NCBI GenBank assembly: GCA_964598995.1
Contig: CAZRDR010000080.1
Location: 1-9,561 of the forward strand
Direction: 5' to 3'
DNA: 9,561 nucleotides
From: JACROF01 sp964598995
GTDB taxonomy: Bacteria; Patescibacteriota; Microgenomatia; Levybacterales; UBA12049
A model generated the notes under the pieces. That model saw nothing but the letters and a program-made list of their open reading frames with translations, made no database searches and was not told where the DNA came from. Position numbers and translations under genes: made by a program. How positions within the stretch are numbered: the first letter of the stretch is position 1; each line of letters opens with the position of its first letter. Positions 1-5,689 of this stretch are shown here, one piece after another.

Positions 1-180
1 AAGAAAGACTTTATTATGAGAGTGAAAATATCAAGAAAAGAAGTAAAAGAAAGTAGGTATTGGTTACGGTTAGTTGATATCAATGGAAACACTGAGTTGG
101 AAAAGGAAAGGAATATATTGATAGACGAGTCAACAGAGTTGATGAACATTTTTGGAGCTATTATTCGAAAGTCCGAATAG
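1..180 (+). CDS. Four-helix-bundle protein (23S rRNA IVP / S23 type), C-terminal part
   Basis: An open frame runs from the window edge to a TAG at 178-180, giving 59 residues with no start codon in view. The readable part contains KISRKEVKESRYWLRLVD followed by an amphipathic helix, ending ELMNIFGAIIRKSE. This matches the last two helices of the small four-helix-bundle family (TIGR02436), named after proteins encoded in intervening sequences of 23S rRNA genes and also common as stand-alone genes in CPR genomes. The hallmark is the 'S.KE..E..YWL.L' turn followed by 'E..EL..I...II'. The biochemical role of the family is not known; some members are diversity-generating-retroelement accessory proteins, but nothing here points to a retroelement. 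The gene converges on prfA. Family assignment is fairly secure; function is not assigned. Confidence 0.8.
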   Translation, partial: KKDFIMRVKISRKEVKESRYWLRLVDINGNTELEKERNILIDESTELMNIFGAIIRKSE

Positions 181-221
181 CATTTAGTATTTATATATTT
201 TGGATTTGTTTCGGATTTCGA
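164..221. repeat. Inverted repeat between convergent genes
   Basis: The arm at 164-177 (TTCGAAAGTCCGAA) is complementary to 210-221 (TTCGGATTTCGA) except for one bulged base. It straddles the stop codon of the four-helix-bundle gene, with an AT-rich loop of 32 bases. It may form a weak hairpin at the ends of the two converging transcripts. Neither side has a good T-run, so it is not called a terminator. Confidence 0.35.
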
Positions 222-237
222 TATTCTTATTTCGAGT

Positions 238-1134
238 TTACTCAGTTTCTTCTACTATCGAGTCCTCAGTTGGGTGTTCTTCGGGGATAGCACCGTCCAT
301 GATAACCGGTAAATTACCCCATGACTTGCCCATGCGGTGATCGGTGAGACGATCTTGTGGGAAATTATATGTTTTAATTTTCTCATTACGCATACCTCGA
401 CCGACTTGCGTAGCTTTAAGCGACGAATATTCTTTTTGCTGTTTTTCTACTTCCATTTCCCAGAGTCTGGAGCGGAGAAGTGTCATAGCGATCTCACGAT
501 TTTGGATCTGTGAGCGCTCAGCTTGGGAAGTTACGACGAGACCTGAAGGTTTGTGGACCAGACGAACAGCTGTTGAAACTTTATTAACGTTCTGTCCGCC
601 GTGGCCGCCAGATCTGAACGCCTCAAAAGAGATGTCTTCTGGATTAATGTGTAAATCAATATCTTCTAATTCTGGCAGGACTGAGACCGTCACCGTTGAG
701 GTGTGGACTCTGCCTTTTTTCTCAGTTGCTGGTACGCGCTGAACACGATGCACGCCAGATTCGAACTTTAAGGCGTTAAAGACCCCTTTACCTGAGATTT
801 TAAGGACATTATCTTCTAAAAATTCAGCCTTGTAACCTTTGCGCTCGGCAAAGCGCATGTACATACGAAGTAATTCATTGGCAAAAAGACTCGCCTCATC
901 GCCGCCAGCTGCACCTTTGACCTCGATTAAGACATTACGATTGTTTAACTCATCGCCTGAGTCATCTTTCTGAGATTGCTTGAGGCTTTCCTCGATCGCT
1001 GATTTTTGCACTTCAAGCGCATGGAGCTCGTCTTGCGCGAGTTCTGCGAGTGATGGATCCTCAGCCATTAATGCTTTGGTTTCAGCTATTTTTTTTTCGA
1101 GTTCCTCGAGTTGAACATAACGATAGTCTTGCAT
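238..1134 (-). CDS. prfA: Peptide chain release factor 1, short N-terminal domain
   Basis: Class I release factor that reads UAA and UAG in the ribosomal A site and triggers peptidyl-tRNA hydrolysis. Visible signatures are the anticodon-like PAT tripeptide (residues 135-137, in VQRVPATEKKGR), which identifies RF1 rather than RF2 (SPF), and the catalytic GGQ at 179-181 in the context SGGHGGQNVNKV. The C-terminal YNFPQDRLTDHR motif is intact. At 298 residues it is about 60 shorter than typical RF1 (about 360). Most of the loss is in domain 1: the GGDEA element is at residue 77 and GGQ is roughly 54 positions earlier than in E. coli. The ATG at 1132-1134 has no Shine-Dalgarno, but TACAAT ends exactly six bases before it, so the mRNA is probably leaderless. 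It follows rpmE, a widely conserved neighbour; prmC is not adjacent. Confidence 0.95.
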   Translation of the reverse strand: MQDYRYVQLEELEKKIAETKALMAEDPSLAELAQDELHALEVQKSAIEESLKQSQKDDSGDELNNRNVLIEVKGAAGGDEASLFANELLRMYMRFAERKGYKAEFLEDNVLKISGKGVFNALKFESGVHRVQRVPATEKKGRVHTSTVTVSVLPELEDIDLHINPEDISFEAFRSGGHGGQNVNKVSTAVRLVHKPSGLVVTSQAERSQIQNREIAMTLLRSRLWEMEVEKQQKEYSSLKATQVGRGMRNEKIKTYNFPQDRLTDHRMGKSWGNLPVIMDGAIPEEHPTEDSIVEETE

Positions 1135-1140
1135 AGTTGT

Positions 1141-1169
1141 ATTGTAATGGATTTGTTATCAAGAGGAAA
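1141..1169 (-). promoter_or_regulatory. Promoter of prfA, predicted leaderless
   Basis: On the minus strand, TACAAT (1141-1146, five of six to consensus) is followed by six bases and then the prfA ATG. This places the expected transcription start on the A of the ATG. The -35 region at 17 bp spacing (1164-1169, TTTCCT) is poor and falls inside a directly repeated ATTTCCTC element, so an activator could be involved. Confidence 0.55.
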
Positions 1170-1182
1170 TTGACGAGGAAAT
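1163..1182 (-). repeat. Direct repeat ATTTCCTC x2 upstream of prfA
   Basis: The octamer ATTTCCTC (minus strand) occurs at 1175-1182 and again at 1163-1170, a 12-base period. The second copy overlaps the weak -35 position of the prfA promoter. The geometry resembles a regulator site, but no binding protein can be named. Confidence 0.35.
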
Positions 1183-1183
1183 C

Positions 1184-1223
1184 TCATGAAGATCCCAGGC
1201 ATATGCCTCAGGACAAATCATGA
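1184..1223. repeat. Nested palindrome hairpin in the rpmE-prfA gap
   Basis: The 12-bp perfect palindrome AGGCATATGCCT (1197-1208) is flanked by two copies of TCATGA (1184-1189 and 1218-1223), which can pair with each other. TCC/GGA pairs lie in between, giving one long imperfect hairpin about 40 bases across. No T-run follows on the minus strand. It could therefore be an RNA-processing or 3'-protecting structure for rpmE, or an operator dyad, rather than a standard terminator. Confidence 0.4.
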
Positions 1224-1229
1224 ATTCAG

Positions 1230-1529
1230 CTATTTTAATGCCATGAGCATGTCACGAAGTGACTTAGGAGCATCGTTAGACTTTTTCTTATCATCCTGTT
1301 TTTTAACGTGAGTTGCTTTGTAGGTTTGAGCTGTCTTCATCTTAGTCTCGAACTTCTGGATACGAGAAGCTGTATCGACGAATTTCTGTTCGCCAGTATA
1401 GAATGGATGACAGTTACTACATAACTCAACGTGAATAACGTCTTTGGTAGAACCGATGGTAAATCGATTACCGCAAACGCAAATTACGTTCGCTTGATCG
1501 AAGTATTGTGGGTGTCCAGTTGCTTTCAT
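1230..1529 (-). CDS. rpmE: Ribosomal protein bL31, zinc-ribbon type with C-terminal extension
   Basis: Component of the large ribosomal subunit at the central protuberance. The core is recognisable: HPQYFDQANVICVCGNRFTIGST, then VIHVELCSNCHPFYTGEQKFVDTASRIQKF. The CxC (C18/C20) and CxxC (C37/C40) pairs make it the zinc-binding (C+) form. The family is usually about 70 residues. This one has 99, with a Lys-rich tail after residue 60 ending KSLRDMLMALK. The start at 1527-1529 is supported by TATAAT six bases upstream, implying a leaderless mRNA; no Shine-Dalgarno is present. It stands directly before prfA, an arrangement shared with many bacteria, and 45 bases after the EamA gene. Readthrough from the T-box operon is possible because no terminator is visible between them. 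Confidence 0.93.
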   Translation of the reverse strand: MKATGHPQYFDQANVICVCGNRFTIGSTKDVIHVELCSNCHPFYTGEQKFVDTASRIQKFETKMKTAQTYKATHVKKQDDKKKSNDAPKSLRDMLMALK

Positions 1530-1535
1530 AGATGT

Positions 1536-1564
1536 ATTATAGCCTAAAATTGAGACTAATACAA
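1536..1564 (-). promoter_or_regulatory. Promoter of rpmE, predicted leaderless
   Basis: The minus strand shows a perfect TATAAT (1536-1541), a 17-bp spacer and TTGTAT (1559-1564, three of six). Exactly six bases separate the -10 box from the rpmE ATG, so transcription should start at the start codon. The site fills most of the gap after the EamA gene. Confidence 0.72.
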
Positions 1565-1574
1565 GCTCGAGGGG

Positions 1575-2489
1575 CTATTCTTTGCGAAAGAAAAGGTGGA
1601 CGGGGTGATAGTGAATACGTTTTTCAGCAACGAAGATCCCAAAGAATACCAAAACTGAACCAACGATAAAGACTGTGGTGATTTTCTCACCGAGAAGTGG
1701 TACGGCCACAGCCGCAGTGACGATAGGATCCATATACAAAAATACACCGGCTTCACTCGCTTTGACGTAGCGGATCGCAAAGTTGTAAAAAAGATAGCCA
1801 GCAATTGAAGTAAAGAGCGCGCCAAAGATGATGCCGATTAGTGACTGGGGATTAAGAAGCGCGAGGACTTGGTGCTCAGGGGACTCCATCAGGGCAAATG
1901 GTAAGAAGAGGACTGTCGAGATAGCAAAAAGATAAAAGGTAATTGTCGTAGTCCGCAGATGAGTCGTATATTCTTTGAGTAATATCGTGTAAACAACGAA
2001 AGAAAGTGTAGACAGCAGGAAGAATATATTCCCAAGAATGGTGCCATCGAGTCCGACGTCAAAAAGCGGGCGAAGGATAATGAGAAGCACACCCATCAAG
2101 CTAATAATCGTACCGAAGATGACGTGCTGTTTTACTTTTTCTTTAAATAGGATCATTGAACCGACCAAAAGGAAAATTGGAGCTGCAGTCGTAATAATTG
2201 ATGAGTTGAGACTACTTGAGATGTTAAGTCCGGCGAGCAACAGGCCGATATGGAGGAAAAACCCGGTTATCGAGAGAACAATAAGCGAGATGAGATCGTG
2301 ACGGGTGATTTTGAGTCTATGCATCGTAAATGGAAGAAGGATTAGGGCTGAAACAAAAAATCTGATAAATGCGAAGGTAAATGGTGGGATACTTTCAAGC
2401 GACCATTTAAAAATTGGGATACTTGCACCCCAAATGATATTAGTCGCGATAAGCGCGAGGACAGCTAGGTGATATTTAGAGAATCTCAT
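1575..2489 (-). CDS. EamA/DMT-family transporter, ten membrane helices
   Basis: Integral membrane protein of the drug/metabolite transporter superfamily. It shows two homologous halves of about five helices each. The first opens with ALIATNIIWGASIPIFKW and contains the typical ASFIRF-like segment (FAFIRFFVSALILLPF). The second begins near residue 150 (GTILGNIFFLLSTLSFVVYTILLK) and contains the late EamA motif ASEAGVFLYMDPIVTAAVAVPLLGEKIT. At 304 residues the length is normal. The ATG (2487-2489) lies inside the last codons of hisS with a 14-base overlap and no Shine-Dalgarno, so translation is probably coupled to hisS. The family moves amino acids and other metabolites, more often outward. 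Its place in an operon led by a histidine-type T-box makes histidine or a relative a candidate substrate; this is inferred from context only. Confidence 0.9.
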   Translation of the reverse strand: MRFSKYHLAVLALIATNIIWGASIPIFKWSLESIPPFTFAFIRFFVSALILLPFTMHRLKITRHDLISLIVLSITGFFLHIGLLLAGLNISSSLNSSIITTAAPIFLLVGSMILFKEKVKQHVIFGTIISLMGVLLIILRPLFDVGLDGTILGNIFFLLSTLSFVVYTILLKEYTTHLRTTTITFYLFAISTVLFLPFALMESPEHQVLALLNPQSLIGIIFGALFTSIAGYLFYNFAIRYVKASEAGVFLYMDPIVTAAVAVPLLGEKITTVFIVGSVLVFFGIFVAEKRIHYHPVHLFFRKE

Positions 2490-3711
2490 TGGGCAGTGTA
2501 TCTAGTGTAGCTTGTTTTTGCTCTCTTGTCTTGAGGTTCTTTATCGTTACCATCCCTTTTTCCGCTTCTTCTGGTCCGATGAGGATAGCAAAAGGAATTC
2601 CTTTTTGATCAGCGTACTTCAGCTGCTTTTCCATCTTCGCTTCTGGATCTAGATAGAGTTCTGTCGGGATGCCTTTCGCACGAAGCTGATAGGAAATTTC
2701 AATTGAATTCTCGAGGAGTTCAGGTGAAAATATAGTTACGAGTGCTTTTGAGGTACTGAGGTTTTCTGGGAAGAGGTTTTGTTCTTCCATCGCATCGATA
2801 ATCCGATCAAAGCCGAAAGCACAGCCGACGGCTGGGATGTCCTTGCCTGCGAACATGCCGACTAATTTGTCATAGCGTCCGCCGCTGCAGACCGCGCCAG
2901 CTGAGTAATTGTCAATTTCAGTCTCAAAGATAATCCCGGTATAGTAATCAAGCCCGCGTGCAAGCGTACCTGAGAACTCAATGTATTTCATATCCACACC
3001 AAATGATTTGAGATAGGTAAAGACTTGGTTGATACGCTCAGTTGGAGTAATAGTAAGAGCTGTCTTTAAGATCGTTTGAGCGACAGTTGCTGAAAAGCCT
3101 GATCTCTCAAGTTCTTTCAGAACACCATCTTCACCGATTTTCTTTAATTTATCTAATGCTCTGACCGCTAAGATATTCTGATCCGGAGCGAGTTCACCTT
3201 TGTCATCTGAGAATTTGAGATTTTCCCGATCATTGATAAGAACTTTAAAGTCCTTAAAGCCTAAGAGGAGGAATGAGTCGATAACAACTGCGATCGTCTG
3301 TGCATCACTCAGAGCTGTATCACTGCCGACTGTATCGATATCACACTGGGTGAACTCTCTGAATCTTCCTTTTTGGGTATTCTCAGCACGCCAGACAGGC
3401 TGAACTTGGTATCGTTTAAAAGGAAGAGGCAGTTCATTTTGGTACTGTGCGACGACGCGAGCGAGTGGGACAGTCTGGTCATAACGGAGTGCGACTTTGC
3501 GTCCGCCGTTATCCTCGAAGCGATACATAAGTTTGTCGCCTTCCTCGCCATATTTTCCGGTTAAGATCTCTTCATACTCAAGAGATGGTGTCTCGAGTGG
3601 TTCAAAGCCATAAGAAGAAAACACGTCTTTGAGCGTGTTAACGACATATTGTCGCTTACGAGCTTCTTTCGGCAGAAAGTCTCGAAAGCCTTTTAAGGTT
3701 TGAACTAACAT
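2476..3711 (-). CDS. hisS: Histidyl-tRNA synthetase
   Basis: Class II aminoacyl-tRNA synthetase that charges tRNA-His in the cytoplasm. Evidence includes motif 1 (GFEPLETPSLEYEEI, near residue 35), motif 2 (YQVQPVWRAENTQKGRFREFTQCDID, 101-126), the HisRS signatures ARGLDYYTG (251-259) and GGRYDKL (277-283), motif 3 (AVGCAFGFDRI, 294-304) and a C-terminal anticodon-binding domain (about 322-400). The insertion around 183-203 reads RALDKLKKIGEDGVLKELERS, resembling the 'VDKLDK' insertion of eukaryal/archaeal-type HisRS. The chosen ATG (3709-3711) gives 411 residues starting MLVQTLKGFRDFLP, in line with the family. An in-frame TTG at 3727-3729, six bases after AAGG, would add six residues and overlap the upstream gene. 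The ATG follows the previous stop by one base, so the two genes are translationally coupled under the T-box. Confidence 0.96.
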   Translation of the reverse strand: MLVQTLKGFRDFLPKEARKRQYVVNTLKDVFSSYGFEPLETPSLEYEEILTGKYGEEGDKLMYRFEDNGGRKVALRYDQTVPLARVVAQYQNELPLPFKRYQVQPVWRAENTQKGRFREFTQCDIDTVGSDTALSDAQTIAVVIDSFLLLGFKDFKVLINDRENLKFSDDKGELAPDQNILAVRALDKLKKIGEDGVLKELERSGFSATVAQTILKTALTITPTERINQVFTYLKSFGVDMKYIEFSGTLARGLDYYTGIIFETEIDNYSAGAVCSGGRYDKLVGMFAGKDIPAVGCAFGFDRIIDAMEEQNLFPENLSTSKALVTIFSPELLENSIEISYQLRAKGIPTELYLDPEAKMEKQLKYADQKGIPFAILIGPEEAEKGMVTIKNLKTREQKQATLDTLPNEIL

Positions 3712-3712
3712 A

Positions 3713-4345
3713 CTAGTGTATTCTAACAACTTTAGCCTTAACAGTAAATAAATAATTGTTTTGCTCGACTAAAATTGGCTCTTTTGTCGGTTGGAAAATT
3801 TTTGTCAGACCAGTCAGGATCGAGGTTGCAATGCTTCCTGATCCGCAAGCAGTTTCTTGCATATATGAATTTGTTCCATGGACATAGACAAATGGTGCTA
3901 TTTCATCACCTTTATTCACTATGCCACCAAAGGCAGGGAGGTTATAGTCGATACATTTACTCATAAGAAATTCTTTTGTCGGTTTTTCGTCGAGCATGAT
4001 ATATCCGATACCTTCAAAGAGTATTGTTTTATTTTCTTGCTTATAGGGAAGCTCAAGGGAAATTGAGGTAATCTCTCTCGTGTTGGTATATCTAACGACA
4101 TTCGGAGTTCCACTCGTTAGGAGTATTCCTTCGTCATAGAGAAGCGAAGCAAAAGCTATCGTTGCATTGATACATAGTTCATTTCCCATCATTGTTAGTG
4201 ATGGTTTGTCATTCCTGGTAATAAAGCCTATCTGCTCAACCAGACCTAAATTATTTTTTATAATTTGATCTTTTTCCACGTTAGACGCACCTTCGACGAG
4301 AAGGGTACTATTACCGCCAGCAATTAAAAATGTTTTTTCAATCAT
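3713..4345 (-). CDS. DapF-superfamily epimerase/racemase-like protein (candidate histidine racemase)
   Basis: The 210-residue product resembles the cofactor-independent two-cysteine epimerase fold of diaminopimelate epimerase. The N-terminus has a GGNSTLLV strand (residues 10-17). The first candidate catalytic Cys is C58 in MMGNELCINATIAFAS and the second is C167 in QETACGSGSIATS, the equivalent of the DapF ACGTG motif. It is clearly shorter than DapF (about 275), and the first motif departs from MCGNGxRC, so meso-DAP may not be the substrate. The start at 4343-4345 is chosen because GGGAG (4353-4357) sits seven bases upstream; a longer open frame to 4456 would run through the riboswitch. It is the first gene after a T-box that looks histidine-specific and is one base from hisS. 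Established: the superfamily includes the histidine racemase CntK. Inference: this protein may racemise or otherwise act on histidine. Confidence 0.75.
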   Translation of the reverse strand: MIEKTFLIAGGNSTLLVEGASNVEKDQIIKNNLGLVEQIGFITRNDKPSLTMMGNELCINATIAFASLLYDEGILLTSGTPNVVRYTNTREITSISLELPYKQENKTILFEGIGYIMLDEKPTKEFLMSKCIDYNLPAFGGIVNKGDEIAPFVYVHGTNSYMQETACGSGSIATSILTGLTKIFQPTKEPILVEQNNYLFTVKAKVVRIH

Positions 4346-4398
4346 AAAAAAACTCCCGTTCTTTACGTACCAAAAATTTGGTGTGTAAGGAACGAGAG
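4346..4398 (-). terminator. T-box terminator hairpin that also covers the ribosome binding site
   Basis: CTCTCGTTC (4398-4390) pairs with GAACGGGAG (4361-4353). The helix continues through TTAC/GTAA and ACCAA/TTGGT to an AT loop: about 22 positions with three mismatches and one G-U pair, followed by seven T (4352-4346). The 5' arm is the 3' strand of the antiterminator, so the two structures exclude each other. The GGGAG Shine-Dalgarno lies in the 3' arm, and the T-run ends at the start codon. Confidence 0.82.
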
Positions 4399-4403
4399 GG
4401 TAC

Positions 4404-4426
4404 AAAAAAAGGACCTCTCGCGGTCC
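4404..4426 (-). terminator. Upstream terminator-like hairpin nested in the antiterminator
   Basis: GGACC (4426-4422), a six-base loop GCGAGA and GGTCC (4415-4411) are followed by seven T (4410-4404). It uses the bases of the tRNA-binding bulge, so it cannot coexist with the tRNA-bound antiterminator. It could act as an earlier stop, a pause site, or only as a fold that hides the bulge. Confidence 0.6.
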
Positions 4427-4588
4427 CATCCTTATTGTTTGAATATTGCTAATCAAACCTCTTTATGGCGACTCCGCGTATGCGACATCGTCTGTCAACT
4501 TTTACGGTTAGACCTCCGTAGAGCATTTTGGCTCTCAGCTTCTGGATCGTGACTCCAGTCAGGTGCTTTATAAATAAATTGTAGCTCG

Positions 4589-4616
4589 ATTATATCAAAG
4601 GAGTGATCTCTGTCAA
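4589..4616 (-). promoter_or_regulatory. Consensus sigma70-type promoter of the T-box operon
   Basis: Minus strand TTGACA (4616-4611), 16-bp spacer and TATAAT (4594-4589) match both hexamers perfectly. The expected start is near 4582, giving a leader of about 237 bases. The -35 box begins 11 bases after the stop codon of the upstream peptidase gene. No separate terminator for that operon is seen, so readthrough RNA from it would also pass the T-box. Confidence 0.88.
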
Positions 4617-4627
4617 GTTACTCTAGT

Positions 4628-5686
4628 TTACGTTAAATGAATAAGCTTTTGGCCTCGAATTGTGTACAAATCTTCTATCCTTACGCCGAATTTGCCTTCT
4701 AAGTAAATTCCGGGTTCTATAGAAAAAACCATTCCTTCCTTGAGTAAATCTTTAGAATTTATCGAGAGTGAAGGAGCTTCATGAACCTCAATTCCTATCC
4801 CATGACCGAGTGAGTGGGGAATAGAAGGGTAACCCTGAGAGATGATATGCTCGCGAGCAATAGTATCTATTTCACTGGCTGGGATGGGCTTAGCATCTCT
4901 AAGTAAGTTATCTATGAGTTTGACAGCAAGCTGCTGAGACTCCTTAACAGTGTTGTAGACTTTTTCCTGTTCTTTGGTTGGTTTGCCGACGAAAAATGTT
5001 CGTGTCATATCAGAACAATAGTTATCGACTTTCACACCACAATCGATCAGGACAGTATCGTTCGTTTTCAGTTTGGTCATATCAGTATGGTGATGGGGAA
5101 CGGCTGCATTTTTACCAAAGGCGATAATCGTTGGGAAGGAAAGTCGTCCGCCTAATTTGATAACTTCAATTTCGAAAGCATTCGCGACATATAACTCAGA
5201 AATACCTGGCTCGATTTTGTTCATTATTTTTTTGAGCGCTTTATTGGCTATTTCACATGCAAGTTTTATTCTTTCCACCTCATCACTGGTTTTAACGACT
5301 CGCAGTTCCCGCAGATCGACAGAGATAAAATGACTGGTGATATTCTCTGTCAGACGCAGATATTCAGTAACCGTTATGTTATCACTTTCAAATCCAACAC
5401 GTTCTAACCCTTCTTTAGTTACTATCTCGGAGAGATTTTTAATAAATGGTTTATCAGGTGAGGAAATGACAGCTCGGATGGTAGGTAAGGATTTTACTTC
5501 TTCAGCATAGAGTGGGCTAGTAAAGACATATGCACGATTTTCTGTGACTAAAAAATAAGCATCGCGTTCAATTTCTGAAAAGCCGTTATAGCCAGTGAGA
5601 TAGGAGATATGAGTAGCAGATGAAAATAAAATACCGTCGAGTTGTTTTTGTTTAAGAAGGGCTCTGGCTTGAAGTAGTGGAGTCAT
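4628..5686 (-). CDS. M24B metallopeptidase, Xaa-Pro aminopeptidase/dipeptidase type
   Basis: Pita-bread-fold peptidase expected to remove residues from peptides with proline in second position in the cytoplasm, using two metal ions. The N-terminal creatinase-like domain covers about residues 1-130 (LLKQKQLDGILFSSATHISYLTG). The catalytic domain follows, with all five ligands visible: D215 (LIDCG), D226 (YCSDMTRTF), H295 (HSLGHGIGIEVHE), E324 (FSIEPGIY) and E338 (VRIEDL). At 352 residues it is a normal PepQ/YpdF-like length, with a slightly short C-terminus (GQKLIHLT). Whether it acts as aminopeptidase or prolidase cannot be decided from sequence. The ATG (5684-5686) follows the previous stop by three bases with no Shine-Dalgarno, suggesting coupled translation as the third gene of an operon with two exported proteins. 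Confidence 0.93.
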   Translation of the reverse strand: MTPLLQARALLKQKQLDGILFSSATHISYLTGYNGFSEIERDAYFLVTENRAYVFTSPLYAEEVKSLPTIRAVISSPDKPFIKNLSEIVTKEGLERVGFESDNITVTEYLRLTENITSHFISVDLRELRVVKTSDEVERIKLACEIANKALKKIMNKIEPGISELYVANAFEIEVIKLGGRLSFPTIIAFGKNAAVPHHHTDMTKLKTNDTVLIDCGVKVDNYCSDMTRTFFVGKPTKEQEKVYNTVKESQQLAVKLIDNLLRDAKPIPASEIDTIAREHIISQGYPSIPHSLGHGIGIEVHEAPSLSINSKDLLKEGMVFSIEPGIYLEGKFGVRIEDLYTIRGQKLIHLT

Positions 5687-5689
5687 GGA

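Larger units (their letters stand above)
4346..4582 (-). promoter_or_regulatory. T-box riboswitch leader, probably tRNA-His responsive
   Basis: The minus strand carries AAGGATGGGACCGCG (4433-4419), which differs from the T-box consensus AGGGTGGNACCGCG at one conserved position. The antiterminator is canonical: AAGGA (4433-4429) pairs with UCCUU (4391-4387), the seven-base bulge UGGGACC (4428-4422) is left free, and CGAGAGG (4420-4414) pairs with CCUCUCG (4399-4393). A preceding hairpin GTTTGA/TCAAAC (4458-4453 with 4442-4437) fits Stem III. The acceptor-binding UGGG pairs with a tRNA end CCCA, i.e. discriminator C73, which in bacteria is characteristic of tRNA-His; hisS is downstream. Stem I could not be folded confidently. 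Possible His specifiers are CAC at 4551-4549 and CAT at 4482-4480 or 4467-4465. Uncharged tRNA-His should stabilise the antiterminator and switch on the operon. Confidence 0.87.

Noticed and set aside
1..180. Diversity-generating retroelement accessory protein (Avd)
   Set aside because: The four-helix-bundle family overlaps Avd in fold, but no reverse transcriptase or template repeat is visible in the window.
344..742. Plus-strand open frame of 132 codons inside prfA
   Set aside because: Lies wholly antisense to a well-supported RF1 gene, with no recognisable domain or start signal.
4346..4456. N-terminal extension of the DapF-like frame to 4456
   Set aside because: It would translate the T-box antiterminator and both hairpins; the Shine-Dalgarno at 4353-4357 supports the start at 4345.
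4493..4498. TTGACA inside the T-box leader (minus strand)
   Set aside because: At 17-bp spacing the next hexamer is GGAGTC, not a -10 box.
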